The notes: generated by a model not told the origin, from the sequence alone. A stretch of 64,000 nt of DNA from Planctomycetaceae bacterium (GCA_006969385.1 CP030884.1:2976001-3040000); one strand, 5' to 3'. Shown: positions 17,340-25,859, numbered from the stretch's first letter. Made by a program: numbers and translations.

Positions 17340-17840
17340 ATGGTGATGAACGGTCAGTCATCTCATGATGAGCGACAACCTGCTGAGCCGAATGAATCGA
17401 GCGCGACAGATCCGCTTCAAGTGATTTCCGCGCAACTTGCCGAGCTTACCTCGATCGTGACGCATCTGATCGATGTGAAGATCGAGCAAGTAAGAGAGCA
17501 AACGCGCAGGTTCATCGTCGGGACGGCGATTGCCCTCGTCGTAGGGGCGATCGCCGTCGCGGCGACGCTGCGCGGCATGCTCTACGCCTTTGAAGGTTGC
17601 AGGCTGTTGTTACAAAATCAACTTGCAGATACACCGGGGCTTGCCGAGTTGATCGTAGGCATCGGGATTGTGCTCGCAGTTGTGTTTGTGACGGCAGCGG
17701 TTGCCTTTGTCAGAGCCCGCGACAGGCGGAATCGACTTCTAAAGAAATATGGGGGCTCCGATGACGAGGCTACTTCGTCGACCCTGAAAAAGCCATTGTT
17801 TATGCAGCACAGCAAGTGGTTCGTTGACCGATTCGGTTGA
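17340..17840 (+). pseudogene. YqjE-like two-helix membrane protein, 3' end displaced by an IS
   Basis: The 166-residue frame has a hydrophilic N-terminus and two membrane helices (FIVGTAIALVVGAIAVAA and IVGIGIVLAVVFVTAAVAF), followed by a basic end, as in the YqjE/DUF1469 holin-like family that follows YqjD. Its last 21 codons lie inside the IS element (from 17777) and have no family character. Joining 17776 to 19258, which removes the element and one copy of the 6-base target duplication, restores an open frame through TSKQESTELSTKQADG to a TGA at 19322-19324, giving 167 residues. The element changed only the last 22 residues, so the product may still work. The start is the ATG at 17340; 17346 is an alternative. 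Confidence 0.8.
17771..17776. repeat. Target-site duplication, left copy (TACTTC)
   Basis: Six bases directly repeated at 19252-19257, on the other side of the insertion sequence. A preceding C is also shared. Confidence 0.8.
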
Positions 17841-19128
17841 AGACGTTCTGCCTGAGCCATTGGATCAGCGCAGCGGCGAAGCGCCGCAGGAGTTTGCGGA
17901 GGTTCGATCCGGCGGCGGCGAGAATCGCGTTGATGGCATCGCCGTCGAGGCCCGCCAGGAAGCAGCGATCCATTCGGTTGTCACTTTTGAGATGACCGAT
18001 CTTTGGTTCGACTGCACTGCGGCGTTTGCGACGGCGTCGTTCGCAACGTGGCGTGTTTTTCTTTCTTTGACCGGCGATGTGCACGGTGACCTCGTCACCA
18101 CAACCGTGACCGCGATAGCCTTTGTCGACATACGCGTCCGTCACGGCGACCCCCGTGACCTGTTCCACCGTCGCCAGTGTCTCGCCGAGTGTATGACCGT
18201 CGTACGGATTGCCTTCGAACAACCGCGCCGCGACGATCCAATTGTCGCGATTGGTCGTTGCGATCGCGATCTTTTGACCGAACTCGTAACGCTGGTGCGC
18301 TTTGCCTTTGCTGATGCATTGCACCTCGGGTTCGTGCAGGCTGTAAAGTTTGTTTTTGTCTTGTGGTTGTTGCGTGTGAATGCGTTCGGCGCGTTGCAAT
18401 AACGTCTCCAAGTCCGCATCGGGTTTGTTCGACTTGCGTTTGATGTCGCGGATCAGGCGACCCACATAGGTGCGCAGCTTGCGCAAACAACGCTTCATGC
18501 GTTTGAACTGACGCGCGTGGGCGTAGCGACTCGCTTTGACCGACAGCTTTTTGCCAACCCGTATGTACGACTGACGCAAGTCGATACCGCGCGCTCGTGC
18601 CGCCGCGCCGAGCTTCTCGATCGCGCGATAGAGTAGCTTCGCGTCGGTCGGGTACGTGATATTTTTTTCTTGCACGGTCGTGTCGGCGTTCACGCGCCTG
18701 AGATCGCTCGGTCGCACCAAGCCGGCGCGTTGCGCCAAGTCGATCGTTTCCTTCAACAATGCTTCCAGCCGTTCGGCGCCGACGCGGTTGCGCCATTTGG
18801 TCATGCTGGTGGGATGGATCGGGCAGTCGTGCTGCATGTGGGTGAAGCCGCAAAAGTATTGCCAGTAAGGGTTTTCGACCCAACGTTCGACCAGCGCTTC
18901 GTCCGATTCATCGAACGCGTATTTGAGATAGTGCAGTCCGACCATCAGCCGCGTGGCCTTGGCCGGCGCGCCCATGTCGGGGCTGAAGCACTCGGCCAGC
19001 GCGACATCGAAGCGGTCCCAATCGATGGCGCGGGCCAGCTTGATGAGTTCGTGATTCGGATTGAGGAGTTGATCGAAATGCGATCGAAACAACTCGAACG
19101 TGCCACGTTCCTGCTTCTTCGGCTGCAT
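17800..19128 (-). CDS. IS5-family transposase
   Basis: A 442-residue DDE transposase. An N-terminal helical domain (VGLHYLKYAFDESDEALVER, NPYWQYFCG) is followed by the catalytic core: first Asp in RRVNADTTVQEKNI, the second in TDAYVDKGYRGH and Glu in RSAVEPKIGHLK. The middle sequence SLHEPEVQCISKGKAH and EGNPYDGHTLGETL are hallmarks of this IS5-type branch. The frame is complete from the ATG at 19128 to the stop at 17800, with no frameshift, so the enzyme is probably active. The subgroup cannot be fixed by eye. Confidence 0.92.
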   Translation of the reverse strand: MQPKKQERGTFELFRSHFDQLLNPNHELIKLARAIDWDRFDVALAECFSPDMGAPAKATRLMVGLHYLKYAFDESDEALVERWVENPYWQYFCGFTHMQHDCPIHPTSMTKWRNRVGAERLEALLKETIDLAQRAGLVRPSDLRRVNADTTVQEKNITYPTDAKLLYRAIEKLGAAARARGIDLRQSYIRVGKKLSVKASRYAHARQFKRMKRCLRKLRTYVGRLIRDIKRKSNKPDADLETLLQRAERIHTQQPQDKNKLYSLHEPEVQCISKGKAHQRYEFGQKIAIATTNRDNWIVAARLFEGNPYDGHTLGETLATVEQVTGVAVTDAYVDKGYRGHGCGDEVTVHIAGQRKKNTPRCERRRRKRRSAVEPKIGHLKSDNRMDRCFLAGLDGDAINAILAAAGSNLRKLLRRFAAALIQWLRQNVFNRIGQRTTCCAA

Positions 19129-19133
19129 AATAC

Positions 19134-19250
19134 TCGTCCCTGAATTGCAAGGTTTTGACCCGAATCCGCCGGGTTACTTGCAAAGTGTACCCGCACCGCG
19201 CAGCCGATTCACGAGATAAACAAAGGCCAAAATGATTAATTCAGGGACGA
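19134..19250. repeat. Inverted repeat at the IS right end (13 bp arms)
   Basis: TCGTCCCTGAATT at 19134-19146 is the exact reverse complement of AATTCAGGGACGA at 19238-19250. The outer copy is the IS terminus. The inner copy, just upstream of the transposase start, has the orientation of the left end. The 117-base segment between them therefore looks like a mini-element with two matching ends. Confidence 0.75.
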
Positions 19251-19251
19251 C

Positions 19252-19257
19252 TACTTC
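19252..19257. repeat. Target-site duplication, right copy (TACTTC)
   Basis: Matches 17771-17776. The interrupted gene's original 3' end starts directly after it. Confidence 0.8.
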
Positions 19258-19325
19258 CAAGCAAGAATCTACCGAGCTATCGACCAAACAAGCCGACGGA
19301 CTGGAAACACGTTTCGACCGGTGAG

Positions 19326-19661
19326 TTGCTTCGCCGCGAGTCCGCCGAGACCTTTCGCGCATTGAAAATGTGGAAAGGTCGAAGCAAGACGGAATGGTCG
19401 CAAACGGACGTCGTCCGCGGCGCTACGCAGCATCATCCGATACTAAGCATGCTGTGTGTTGTGGGTGGTGGTCTGGTTGGCGCAGTTGCATTGCGAAGAT
19501 TTATTCAGCGCGAGCGGTGTGGATGCACGGAAGGGCGTTCGGGCAACATTATGGCGGCGGCCGGGTATAAGGCCTTTCGAACCGGGGCGACTTTGATAAA
19601 AAGTGCCTTGCTTAGCAATGTGTTAAAGCACTTGGAAATGGAAGCGGAAGCCTCGGAATAG
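19326..19661 (+). CDS. Small protein after the YqjD/YqjE-like genes, with one hydrophobic segment
   Basis: A 111-residue frame with one likely membrane helix (ILSMLCVVGGGLVGAVAL) in the middle and a charged C-terminus. I recognise no family. Its place, third after YqjD-like and YqjE-like genes, is that of YqjK-type proteins. The TTG at 19326 comes right after the restored stop of the interrupted gene; the ATG at 19368 is the other candidate and neither has a clear ribosome binding site. The IS lies between it and the operon promoter, so its expression may be cut by the insertion. Confidence 0.55.
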   Translation: MLRRESAETFRALKMWKGRSKTEWSQTDVVRGATQHHPILSMLCVVGGGLVGAVALRRFIQRERCGCTEGRSGNIMAAAGYKAFRTGATLIKSALLSNVLKHLEMEAEASE

Positions 19662-19685
19662 GGCTACGTTCTTTCCTCGCGCGTG

Positions 19686-20810
19686 TCACCTCTCAATAAA
19701 TTCCCCAATTGATTTTAGCGGCGTGAGATGGTCGCAAAGGATTTTGAACGTCGCCAGAATCGGGACGGCGAGCAACGCACCGGCAATTCCCCAGAGCCAC
19801 GCCCACAAGATAAGCGCTAGAAAGATCACGACCGGGTTTAATCGCAGGCGATGGCCGACGAGCATCGGCGTTACAAGCGTGCCTTCGGTTACAGTCAGGC
19901 TGTAGTAAGTGAGCATGACCAAGAGCGTGTAGCCAATCGTTCGATCTTCGACGATTGACACGATGCCCACGACCACGACACCGGTAAGCGCTCCCAAGTA
20001 CGGAACGAAATTGAGCAAGAAGGCCATCGCGCCCCAGAGTATGGGGTTGGGTAGGCCGAGGAAATACATCGCTGTGGCGATTGCCACGCCGAGACCGGCA
20101 TTGATGAAGCTGATGGAGAATATATAGGTGGCGATATTGTTCTGAATTTTATGGACGATATCGACGGCTTGCTTCTTGTCCTGAAGCTTGGGGATGACGC
20201 GAACGAGTTTTCGAAGAAAGATATCGCCCGAAGCCAACAGGAAGAATAGAAACGCAAAGGTCAGAAACACGAGCATTAAGAAGCCGTGCGTTTGCATCAT
20301 TAGGTAATCGAGAATGCCGTCGTTGCGAATTTTTACTTTTTGCACGCCAAACTCGTCGCGCGATGCAACGTCTTCAACCGCGTCGGATACTTCCTTAACC
20401 TTATTGAGTGGTTTTTCGAAACTTCTGAGCTGATATTCGATTTTGCGCGCGCTGCGTGGGATTTCGTTTAACCAGCGGGCAGCCGGCGTGGATAATGCGT
20501 AAAACCCGAACAGCAGAGCAAAAGTGAGAATAGCCAGTACGATCGACGCACCGACCGAATCGGGAATGCCGATTTTATTGAGGATGCGCACAGGCGGGCG
20601 TAGCATCAAACTCAATAAGATCGCGAGCACGAGCGGGATAAAGATCGACTTTGCAACGTATAGTGCGTGAAACGCGGCGATCACAAAGATCCCCGTGAGC
20701 GCGATGGAGCGAATATCGATCGGGCCTTCGAGAAAGCGCCCGCGTTGTTGCGAATGTTCCGTATCGGCGTCTGGTTTTTCTTCAGTTGTTTTGTTCGCCT
20801 CGTCGCTCAC
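19686..20810 (-). CDS. AI-2E/PerM-family membrane transporter
   Basis: A 374-residue membrane protein with the fold of the AI-2E (TqsA/PerM) family. A first pair of helices (IALTGIFVIAAFHALYVAKS, FIPLVLAILLSLMLRPP) is followed by a soluble region of about 100 residues, then about five helices with NFVPYLGALTG and EGTLVTPMLVGHRLRLNPV, both conserved in the family, and a final LILWAWLWGIAGALLAVPIL. Family members export small molecules such as AI-2, or act in Na/H antiport; the substrate here is unknown. The hydrophilic N-terminus carries charged residues and a QQRGR tract. It is convergent with the small protein upstream. Confidence 0.9.
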   Translation of the reverse strand: MSDEANKTTEEKPDADTEHSQQRGRFLEGPIDIRSIALTGIFVIAAFHALYVAKSIFIPLVLAILLSLMLRPPVRILNKIGIPDSVGASIVLAILTFALLFGFYALSTPAARWLNEIPRSARKIEYQLRSFEKPLNKVKEVSDAVEDVASRDEFGVQKVKIRNDGILDYLMMQTHGFLMLVFLTFAFLFFLLASGDIFLRKLVRVIPKLQDKKQAVDIVHKIQNNIATYIFSISFINAGLGVAIATAMYFLGLPNPILWGAMAFLLNFVPYLGALTGVVVVGIVSIVEDRTIGYTLLVMLTYYSLTVTEGTLVTPMLVGHRLRLNPVVIFLALILWAWLWGIAGALLAVPILATFKILCDHLTPLKSIGEFIER

Positions 20811-21093
20811 GTTCGTGCCTCAATATCATTCTAGTGCAGTGCGAATTCTCGCGAGATGCGATGAAAATTTCAAGAGGACGACGTCGCAAGGAGAGCAACG
20901 ATGGTGGGGACACCCGTCGCCGCGTTATGGGTACCGGATAGGCCGTTTGGTTGACGCTCGTGTTGATGGGAACGGTTAGTCAATTGTGCGCTCATTCATC
21001 GTAGGTTAAATCAATTTTTAATTGCGGTTCATATAGTTGAAGTAAGCAATCGGTAGGCGGCCCCCCTTAGATGCAACAAAGCAAGGAGGAAAC

Positions 21094-21258
21094 GTGTTTG
21101 AACTGTTGTCCCTTTTCGTTCTGATACTCGACATTTATGCCGTGATTCATGTGTTAGGGCGAGCGAAGCCCTTTGGGTGGCAATTGCTTTGGATACTCAT
21201 CATTCTTCTGATGCCGGTGTTGGGCATGGTTATTTATTTCGTCTTCGCTCGGAACTAA
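21094..21258 (+). CDS. PLDc_N-domain small membrane protein (54 aa)
   Basis: A 54-codon gene with a GTG start, seven bases after AAGGAGG. The protein, MFELLSLFVLILDIYAVIHVLG to VIYFVFARN, has two membrane helices around KPFGWQLLW and the closing LLMPVLGMVIYFVF. That matches the PLDc_N domain that precedes cardiolipin synthases but also occurs alone. It may work with the PLD-family protein encoded at 25860-27023. Confidence 0.82.
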   Translation: MFELLSLFVLILDIYAVIHVLGRAKPFGWQLLWILIILLMPVLGMVIYFVFARN

Positions 21259-21268
21259 GCAAGCCAAG

Positions 21269-22585
21269 CTAAGGTGCAATCTCCCCCAACCGCGTCACAT
21301 CCGACGCGTGCCAGCCGCGCTGCGCGACATCATCGCGGAAGGTCTCCGCCTTGTTTCGAAGATACGTTCTTAATTCGGGGTCGCTGCAAGATGCTAAGGC
21401 CGTCGTAATCGACATCATGAAGGCCAGTCCGACGTTGCGGTCTCCAACGGCATAGGGGCGCAACTGGTCGTAAATCATGTCGATCATCTCTTCGATGGTT
21501 GCGGGGGTTGCGATCGCGCGTAATTCATCATCGTCATTCATTCGGTAGGGGGAAGGCGTTTGACGTGAAATGCGCTGGGTCAGCCCGGCCGTCAGCCAAT
21601 GCAAGGCGTCGATTGCGGTGAACGGGTCGTTCTGACCGGAAGATAATGCGCGCGTGGCGATTTCGACAAGTTCATTCACCAGAAAGCGCACGTCCTGATC
21701 GGGTGTGCGTTGGTAACCGATGGTGAGCGCTTGTTGAAGATTTAGATCGTCGGGTGTCGTGTTACGACTCTTAGCGTAAACCAATGCGATGGTTTGACCG
21801 GCGATGATGAAGTCGCCCGGTCGGCATTTCATGACGATGATAAAATCGTGTTGGTTGGCAAGCTCCATTAGTTGGGAATCATCGACCAATTGCAGAAAGC
21901 CCGTCGATTTCGACTGGATCGTAATATGCGGTTTAGATGCGAGTTCAGCCTCCACCTGCCGAGCGCGATCGAGCTTCTTGGGTAGGGCCTGACCGACCTC
22001 TTCGGGGAAGAGCTTCTCGATCTTCGATTGCAATTCTGTGCCAATATAGGCGAGCAGATTCGACACGTGCAGCGAATAGGGAACGTGGTGAATGTAGTAG
22101 ATCAATACACCGACGCAACCGATGGTGCTGGCGAGTGCAACCAGAATTGCAATCTGCGGAATAAAGACGATTTCCGTTTCCGATGAATCCACGGCAGAAC
22201 GAACGCTTCGGAGTACGAAAAGGCAGTATAGAAAATTTGCAACAAAGGCACCGAGACTGATTTGATTGCCGCGGTCGCGCATAAAGTTTGTGAGAACGCG
22301 CGGGCCGAACTGCGCAGTTGCGTTACCGACGGTGGTGATGGTGATGGCAAAGGTGACGCCGGCTACGGTAATCATCGAGCCGGCCAGCGTCGCAAGAATG
22401 GTGCGTGCGGCATCGGGCGTACTTGTGTAAATGAAATTTAATTCATGCCAGCCTTCGGTATCGAAGTTGCGGTCGATCCATACGGCGGCAATCGACGCCA
22501 GAACAGCGGCAATCGACATGAGTGCCGGAAAGAACCAATAGCTCGATCGAATCGATAGCCATGACTTTCTAACAAGCGCCTGCAT
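21269..22585 (-). CDS. DUF2254 membrane protein
   Basis: A 438-residue protein of the DUF2254 family. Helices lie at SYWFFPALMSIAAVLASIAAVW, ARTILATLAGSMITVAGVTF, GAFVANFLYCLFVLR and IPQIAILVALASTIGCVGVLI, with the conserved SMITVAGVTFAITITTV and FGPRVLTNFMRDRGNQ segments between them. A soluble C-terminal half contains GDFIIAGQTIALVY and DVRFLVNELVEIATRALS. The function is unknown. Its length is as expected, so it is intact. It converges with the small PLDc_N gene, 10 bases away. Confidence 0.9.
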   Translation of the reverse strand: MQALVRKSWLSIRSSYWFFPALMSIAAVLASIAAVWIDRNFDTEGWHELNFIYTSTPDAARTILATLAGSMITVAGVTFAITITTVGNATAQFGPRVLTNFMRDRGNQISLGAFVANFLYCLFVLRSVRSAVDSSETEIVFIPQIAILVALASTIGCVGVLIYYIHHVPYSLHVSNLLAYIGTELQSKIEKLFPEEVGQALPKKLDRARQVEAELASKPHITIQSKSTGFLQLVDDSQLMELANQHDFIIVMKCRPGDFIIAGQTIALVYAKSRNTTPDDLNLQQALTIGYQRTPDQDVRFLVNELVEIATRALSSGQNDPFTAIDALHWLTAGLTQRISRQTPSPYRMNDDDELRAIATPATIEEMIDMIYDQLRPYAVGDRNVGLAFMMSITTALASCSDPELRTYLRNKAETFRDDVAQRGWHASDVTRLGEIAP

Positions 22586-22805
22586 ATTGTTTTCCCGCCT
22601 ATTGGCTCGTATCGGAGGTAGTAAATCTTTACTTAGTTCGAGTTGAACTTCCCGCGAACAGGGCTCGCTATTGTCTCGCAGTGTTGATGAGAGAGAGTTC
22701 TCTCATCCTTTGTGCAATGAGTTTACAAGACACGCGGAACACCTGGCGACGAGATTAAGAATCTTAAGCCGGTATTCACGCGAGACGCAAGGGAGGTATT
22801 TGAGC

Positions 22806-23282
22806 ATGGCTCTGGAAACCACCGCCAATTTGAACGAAAAGACCGTCGAGAAACTGAAGGAGCTGGTCAAAGTCAATATCGATAGCTACAAAGGCTTCGA
22901 TCAAGCCGCCGAAACGATTGAAAACGCGCAGATCGCGGGACTGTTTCGACAGTTGTCGTCGGATCGCAAAGTTTTTGCCGAGCAACTGCGTGAATATATC
23001 GAACTCAACGATGATGAAGCGGGCGATGCCGGCAGCATCAAGGGCAAGGTTCATCGCTGGTGGTTATCGGCACGCGGCGCGATGACCGATGGAGATAACT
23101 ACGCTGTTTTGGCGGAAGCCGAACGCGGCGAAGACGTCATCAAAGAACGCTACGAGGAAGTGTTGAAAGAAACCGCGGGCTCAGCGCTTAACGATCTTCT
23201 TCTCAAGCAGTACGCGTCGGTGAAGAAAGGGCACGATCAGGTACGCGATCTGCGCGACGCGACGAAAGCAGAAAAGAAATAA
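22806..23282 (+). CDS. DUF2383 (PA2169-like) four-helix-bundle protein
   Basis: A 158-residue cytoplasmic helical protein beginning MALETTANLNEKTVEKL. The segments DSYKGFDQAAETI, FRQLSSDRKVFAEQLREY and GDNYAVLAEAERGEDVIKERYEEVLKE match the ferritin-like PA2169/DUF2383 family. Some Glu and His positions of the bundle are kept (AERGED). The role is unknown; it is often linked to stress. The ATG at 22806 has GGGAGG nine bases upstream and replaces an unlikely longer frame from 22671. A long GC-rich hairpin follows the stop. Confidence 0.88.
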   Translation: MALETTANLNEKTVEKLKELVKVNIDSYKGFDQAAETIENAQIAGLFRQLSSDRKVFAEQLREYIELNDDEAGDAGSIKGKVHRWWLSARGAMTDGDNYAVLAEAERGEDVIKERYEEVLKETAGSALNDLLLKQYASVKKGHDQVRDLRDATKAEKK

Positions 23283-23302
23283 GTTCGATCCACCCTTTCC
23301 TG

Positions 23303-23347
23303 GCCTCTCCCGGCAACTCTGGCGAACCTAGAGACCGGGAGGGGCCA
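23303..23347 (+). terminator. GC-rich hairpin after the DUF2383 gene
   Basis: Arms GGCCTCTCCCGG (23303-23314) and CCGGGAGGGGCC (23336-23347) pair over 12 positions with one G-U and a 21-base loop. It lies 20 bases after the stop. No T-run follows, so it may end transcription only weakly or protect the 3' end. The remaining bases up to 23605 hold no gene and probably the promoter of the PRC-barrel gene. Confidence 0.55.
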
Positions 23348-23605
23348 CCTACCTTGCGAGTTTAAATTGCTTGCACGGTGGTGTGTAAGGACCAGTCGAT
23401 TGTTACCCAGCTTCAACGTAACAGAAGCTTAAATCGGAAATGACGAAGTCGTTCTTTGGTTTTCGTCAGACTGTTTGTTCGCTTCGATATCTTTTCGATA
23501 GGTAAGCGGCGAAAAGTGACGCGAACCAAGGTTGTTTGTCAGAAACTCTGTGCGGTCAGTTCGACCGCGAAACATGAATGTAAGGACACTAAAGGAGGAC
23601 CCCCA

Positions 23606-25258
23606 ATGTCATCAGTGATCCGACCCGTATTTACGACTGCCGTTGCCTTGTGCTTAATGACGGCAACCACCGTGGCGGAAACGCCTTCCCCCCGAACTGC
23701 TCGGGATGCGGCCAAGCAACTCGATAAGGCAAACAAGTCGCTTGCCGAAATCGTAAAGAAGGCAGAAGACGAAACCGGCGGCAAGGCTATCGCCGTCGAA
23801 CTCGTGCGCTCCTACGAGTGGCAGAATATGCAGGACGACTGGAGCCGCAATCAGTCTGGCAACAACGCATATCGCAACAGCCAAGACAATAATCAGAACA
23901 ACGCCCGAAACAATAACCAGAATAGCGGCCAAAACGCGCAAACGAACGCTGCCGCTAACAACGGCCAGAATTCGCAGAATCGCGATAACGTTCGTTACAA
24001 GAAAGATCGCGACGATCACAACCGTGGGTACGGCAATGACCGCGACAAGTCGATGAACAAAGTTGACTTCCGCGTGACCTGCTTGATCGGTCACTCGCGT
24101 CTGCGTGACGTGTACGTCTGCCCGGAATCGGCGAAGGTGCTCAGTGTTGCTTCGTCGAGCCGCTACGACATCTCGAATTCTGACTACGGCTATCAGGGCT
24201 ATCGCGACGCGCGCGACGACCGCAACTATGGCGATGACCGTGACTATCGCGATGGTCGCCAGACGCGCGTCAATGACGAATACATTCAACGCAATAGCTG
24301 GCCGCCGAACCGTGGCAGCACGGTTTACGACGATTATCAACGCGGTAATCGCACCGCTCGCCGTGGTAACAACGACCGCGACGATTATGGTTACGACGGT
24401 AATCGTAACGGTAGCCGCAATCGCAATTACAACAATGATGGTTACAACAACCGCCGCTATTCGCGCAATCAGAATCGCTATCAGGACTATCAATATGAAC
24501 CCGGTCCGGGTCGCATGAAGTTTGCGAGCGAGATGATGAACAAGGTTGCTGTCGACATGCGAGGCCGCAATCTCGGTGACGTCGAAGACGTGGCTGTTAA
24601 TCCGGACAACGGCGAAATTGTTTACATCGCATTGGCTCGTGGTGGTTTCCTCGGTTTGGGTGAAAAGCTGCACGCCGTTCCCTGCGAGCGCGTGATCGGC
24701 ATGATGCCCAATCGCGTTCGTTTCGACATTCGTCGCAGCGAATTGAACGACGCGACCGGCTTCACCGGCGACCAATGGCCGACCAAGCCGCATTCGCAGT
24801 TTGCCGACGCGTCGAATACGACGTCTGCGAACAAAATTGCCAAGATCAGTGAAATACTCGGCAAAGACATCGTGAATAGCCAAGACGAAACTTTGGGTGA
24901 AGTCGAAGATGTGGTCGTCGATATCGACAAGCAACACGTCGCTTACCTTTTGATCGATTGCAACGATGCCGACGGTATGGTTGCCGTGCCTGCAGGTGCA
25001 GTGAAGCACCAGAACGGCAAGTGCACGATCAACATGCCGAAGGAAAACTTCAAGAGGCTTGCTCGCTTCGAAGAAGGTGATTATCCCAATTGGTTCAACG
25101 ACCGTTGGAACGAAGGCATTCATCGCGACTTCAACGTACAGCCCTACTGGGAAAACCGCGGCAACAATACGACGCGCGTGGGTAGTGCTGCCACGTCCAC
25201 CAGCATTAACGCTGATGACGATGGTGAAGAAGCTGTTGCGATGGAAGAGACCGAGTAG
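23606..25258 (+). CDS. Secreted two-PRC-barrel protein with Asn/Arg/Asp/Tyr-rich linkers
   Basis: A 550-residue exported protein. Signal peptide at residues 1-24 (VFTTAVALCLMTATTVAE). Residues about 25-72 (LAEIVKKAEDETGGKAIAVELV) look like the first half of a PepSY domain. A Q/N-rich stretch to about 150 follows, then VDFRVTCLIGHSRLRDVYVCPESAKVL, which looks like the second half. Next comes about 110 residues rich in Asn, Arg, Asp and Tyr. Two PRC-barrel domains close it: MMNKVAVDMRGRNLGDVEDVAVNP-like near 310 and ILGKDIVNSQDETLGEVEDVV near 415. AAAGGAGG precedes the ATG. PRC-barrel proteins of this kind occur in envelope and stress loci. A second PRC gene follows, after a terminator. Confidence 0.85.
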   Translation: MSSVIRPVFTTAVALCLMTATTVAETPSPRTARDAAKQLDKANKSLAEIVKKAEDETGGKAIAVELVRSYEWQNMQDDWSRNQSGNNAYRNSQDNNQNNARNNNQNSGQNAQTNAAANNGQNSQNRDNVRYKKDRDDHNRGYGNDRDKSMNKVDFRVTCLIGHSRLRDVYVCPESAKVLSVASSSRYDISNSDYGYQGYRDARDDRNYGDDRDYRDGRQTRVNDEYIQRNSWPPNRGSTVYDDYQRGNRTARRGNNDRDDYGYDGNRNGSRNRNYNNDGYNNRRYSRNQNRYQDYQYEPGPGRMKFASEMMNKVAVDMRGRNLGDVEDVAVNPDNGEIVYIALARGGFLGLGEKLHAVPCERVIGMMPNRVRFDIRRSELNDATGFTGDQWPTKPHSQFADASNTTSANKIAKISEILGKDIVNSQDETLGEVEDVVVDIDKQHVAYLLIDCNDADGMVAVPAGAVKHQNGKCTINMPKENFKRLARFEEGDYPNWFNDRWNEGIHRDFNVQPYWENRGNNTTRVGSAATSTSINADDDGEEAVAMEETE

Positions 25259-25306
25259 CAAAACTTCGTACGACGCGTAGGTTCTTTTTCCCTCTCTCCC
25301 GTTTGC

Positions 25307-25350
25307 TGATAGCAGGGCAGAAATGTCCTGCTATCACTTTTCTTTTTTCT
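25307..25350 (+). terminator. Rho-independent terminator
   Basis: Perfect ten-base arms TGATAGCAGG (25307-25316) and CCTGCTATCA (25327-25336), loop of ten bases, followed by CTTTTCTTTTTTCTC. It lies between the two PRC-barrel genes and overlaps the 5' leader of the second. Confidence 0.88.
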
Positions 25351-25367
25351 CAGAAGCGAGTGATCCG

Positions 25368-25730
25368 ATGAACGACACACCGACCCGCACCTTCAGCACG
25401 ATGATTGGCCGGCAAGTCATAAGTCCACTGGGTGAGCCGTTTGCCTCATTGATGGACCTTATCTTCGATGTTCGCGACGACTGCGTTCGCTTCGCAATCT
25501 TGCGGGTCAAGGCGCACGTCGATGACATGACCGAGGGCGAGTTGCTCTCCGTGCCGTGGAATGCGGTGCGGGTGGATTCGGAAAGCGGAAATTTTGTTGT
25601 GGATCCGAATGATTTGAAGATCGGTCGGCTCGCAGCCAGCGGCGATGCACCGAGTACGCCCGTTTCCGTATCAGACCTAGTAGGGACTGGCTTCAAACGA
25701 ATCCCCGTGGTGGCGCGGTTACTACCCTGA
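25368..25730 (+). CDS. Single PRC-barrel domain protein
   Basis: A 120-residue protein with no signal peptide. The segment MIGRQVISPLGEPFASLMDLIFD followed by VRFAILRVKA and LLSVPWNAVRVD is a PRC-barrel, a small beta-barrel domain found in the ribosome maturation factor RimM, photosynthetic reaction centres and stress proteins. It starts at the ATG at 25368; the longer frame from 25323 begins inside the terminator stem. The ribosome binding site is weak (AGAAGCGAG). It resembles the two barrel domains of the upstream secreted protein. Confidence 0.8.
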   Translation: MNDTPTRTFSTMIGRQVISPLGEPFASLMDLIFDVRDDCVRFAILRVKAHVDDMTEGELLSVPWNAVRVDSESGNFVVDPNDLKIGRLAASGDAPSTPVSVSDLVGTGFKRIPVVARLLP

Positions 25731-25738
25731 GAATAGAT

Positions 25739-25786
25739 TGTTATCAGGGGGATCAACGGTGAGCTGCTCCCACCGTTGCGATAACA
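25739..25786. repeat. Nested inverted repeats 3' of the PRC gene
   Basis: Outer arms TGTTATC (25739-25745) and GATAACA (25780-25786) enclose inner arms CAACGGTG (25754-25761) and CACCGTTG (25771-25778), all perfect. The whole would fold as a long hairpin with one internal bulge, just before a second hairpin that has the form of a terminator. Confidence 0.7.
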
Positions 25787-25788
25787 GG

Positions 25789-25828
25789 ACTGTGGCATCG
25801 AGAGATGTCACAGTTCTTTGTCGTTTAA
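25789..25828 (+). terminator. Hairpin terminator after the PRC gene
   Basis: Arms ACTGTGGCATC (25789-25799) and GATGTCACAGT (25804-25814) pair with one G-U, a GAGA loop, and TCTTTGTCGTTT following. It separates the PRC gene from the convergent PLD-family gene. Confidence 0.8.
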
Positions 25829-25859
25829 TAGGGGGGCCAAGTTTGAGACGGTTAACGCG

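Larger units (their letters stand above)
17777..19251 (-). mobile_element. IS5-like insertion sequence, 1475 bp
   Basis: The element carries one transposase gene on the minus strand. Its ends are inverted repeats, GTCGACCCTGAA at 17777-17788 and the reverse complement of GTCGTCCCTGAA at 19240-19251 (11 of 12 identical). It is flanked by TACTTC on both sides (17771-17776 and 19252-19257), a target-site duplication of six bases, or seven if CTACTTC is counted on both sides with the ends shifted by one base. Removing the element and one duplication restores the reading frame of the interrupted gene. The intact transposase and near-perfect ends suggest a recent insertion. Confidence 0.88.

Noticed and set aside
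23654..25261. 535-codon open frame on the minus strand opposite the PRC-barrel gene
   Set aside because: It is antisense to a gene with a signal peptide, two recognisable domains and a strong ribosome binding site. The Asn/Arg/Asp-rich coding keeps the reverse frame open by composition, giving Val/Ile/Ala runs with no family.
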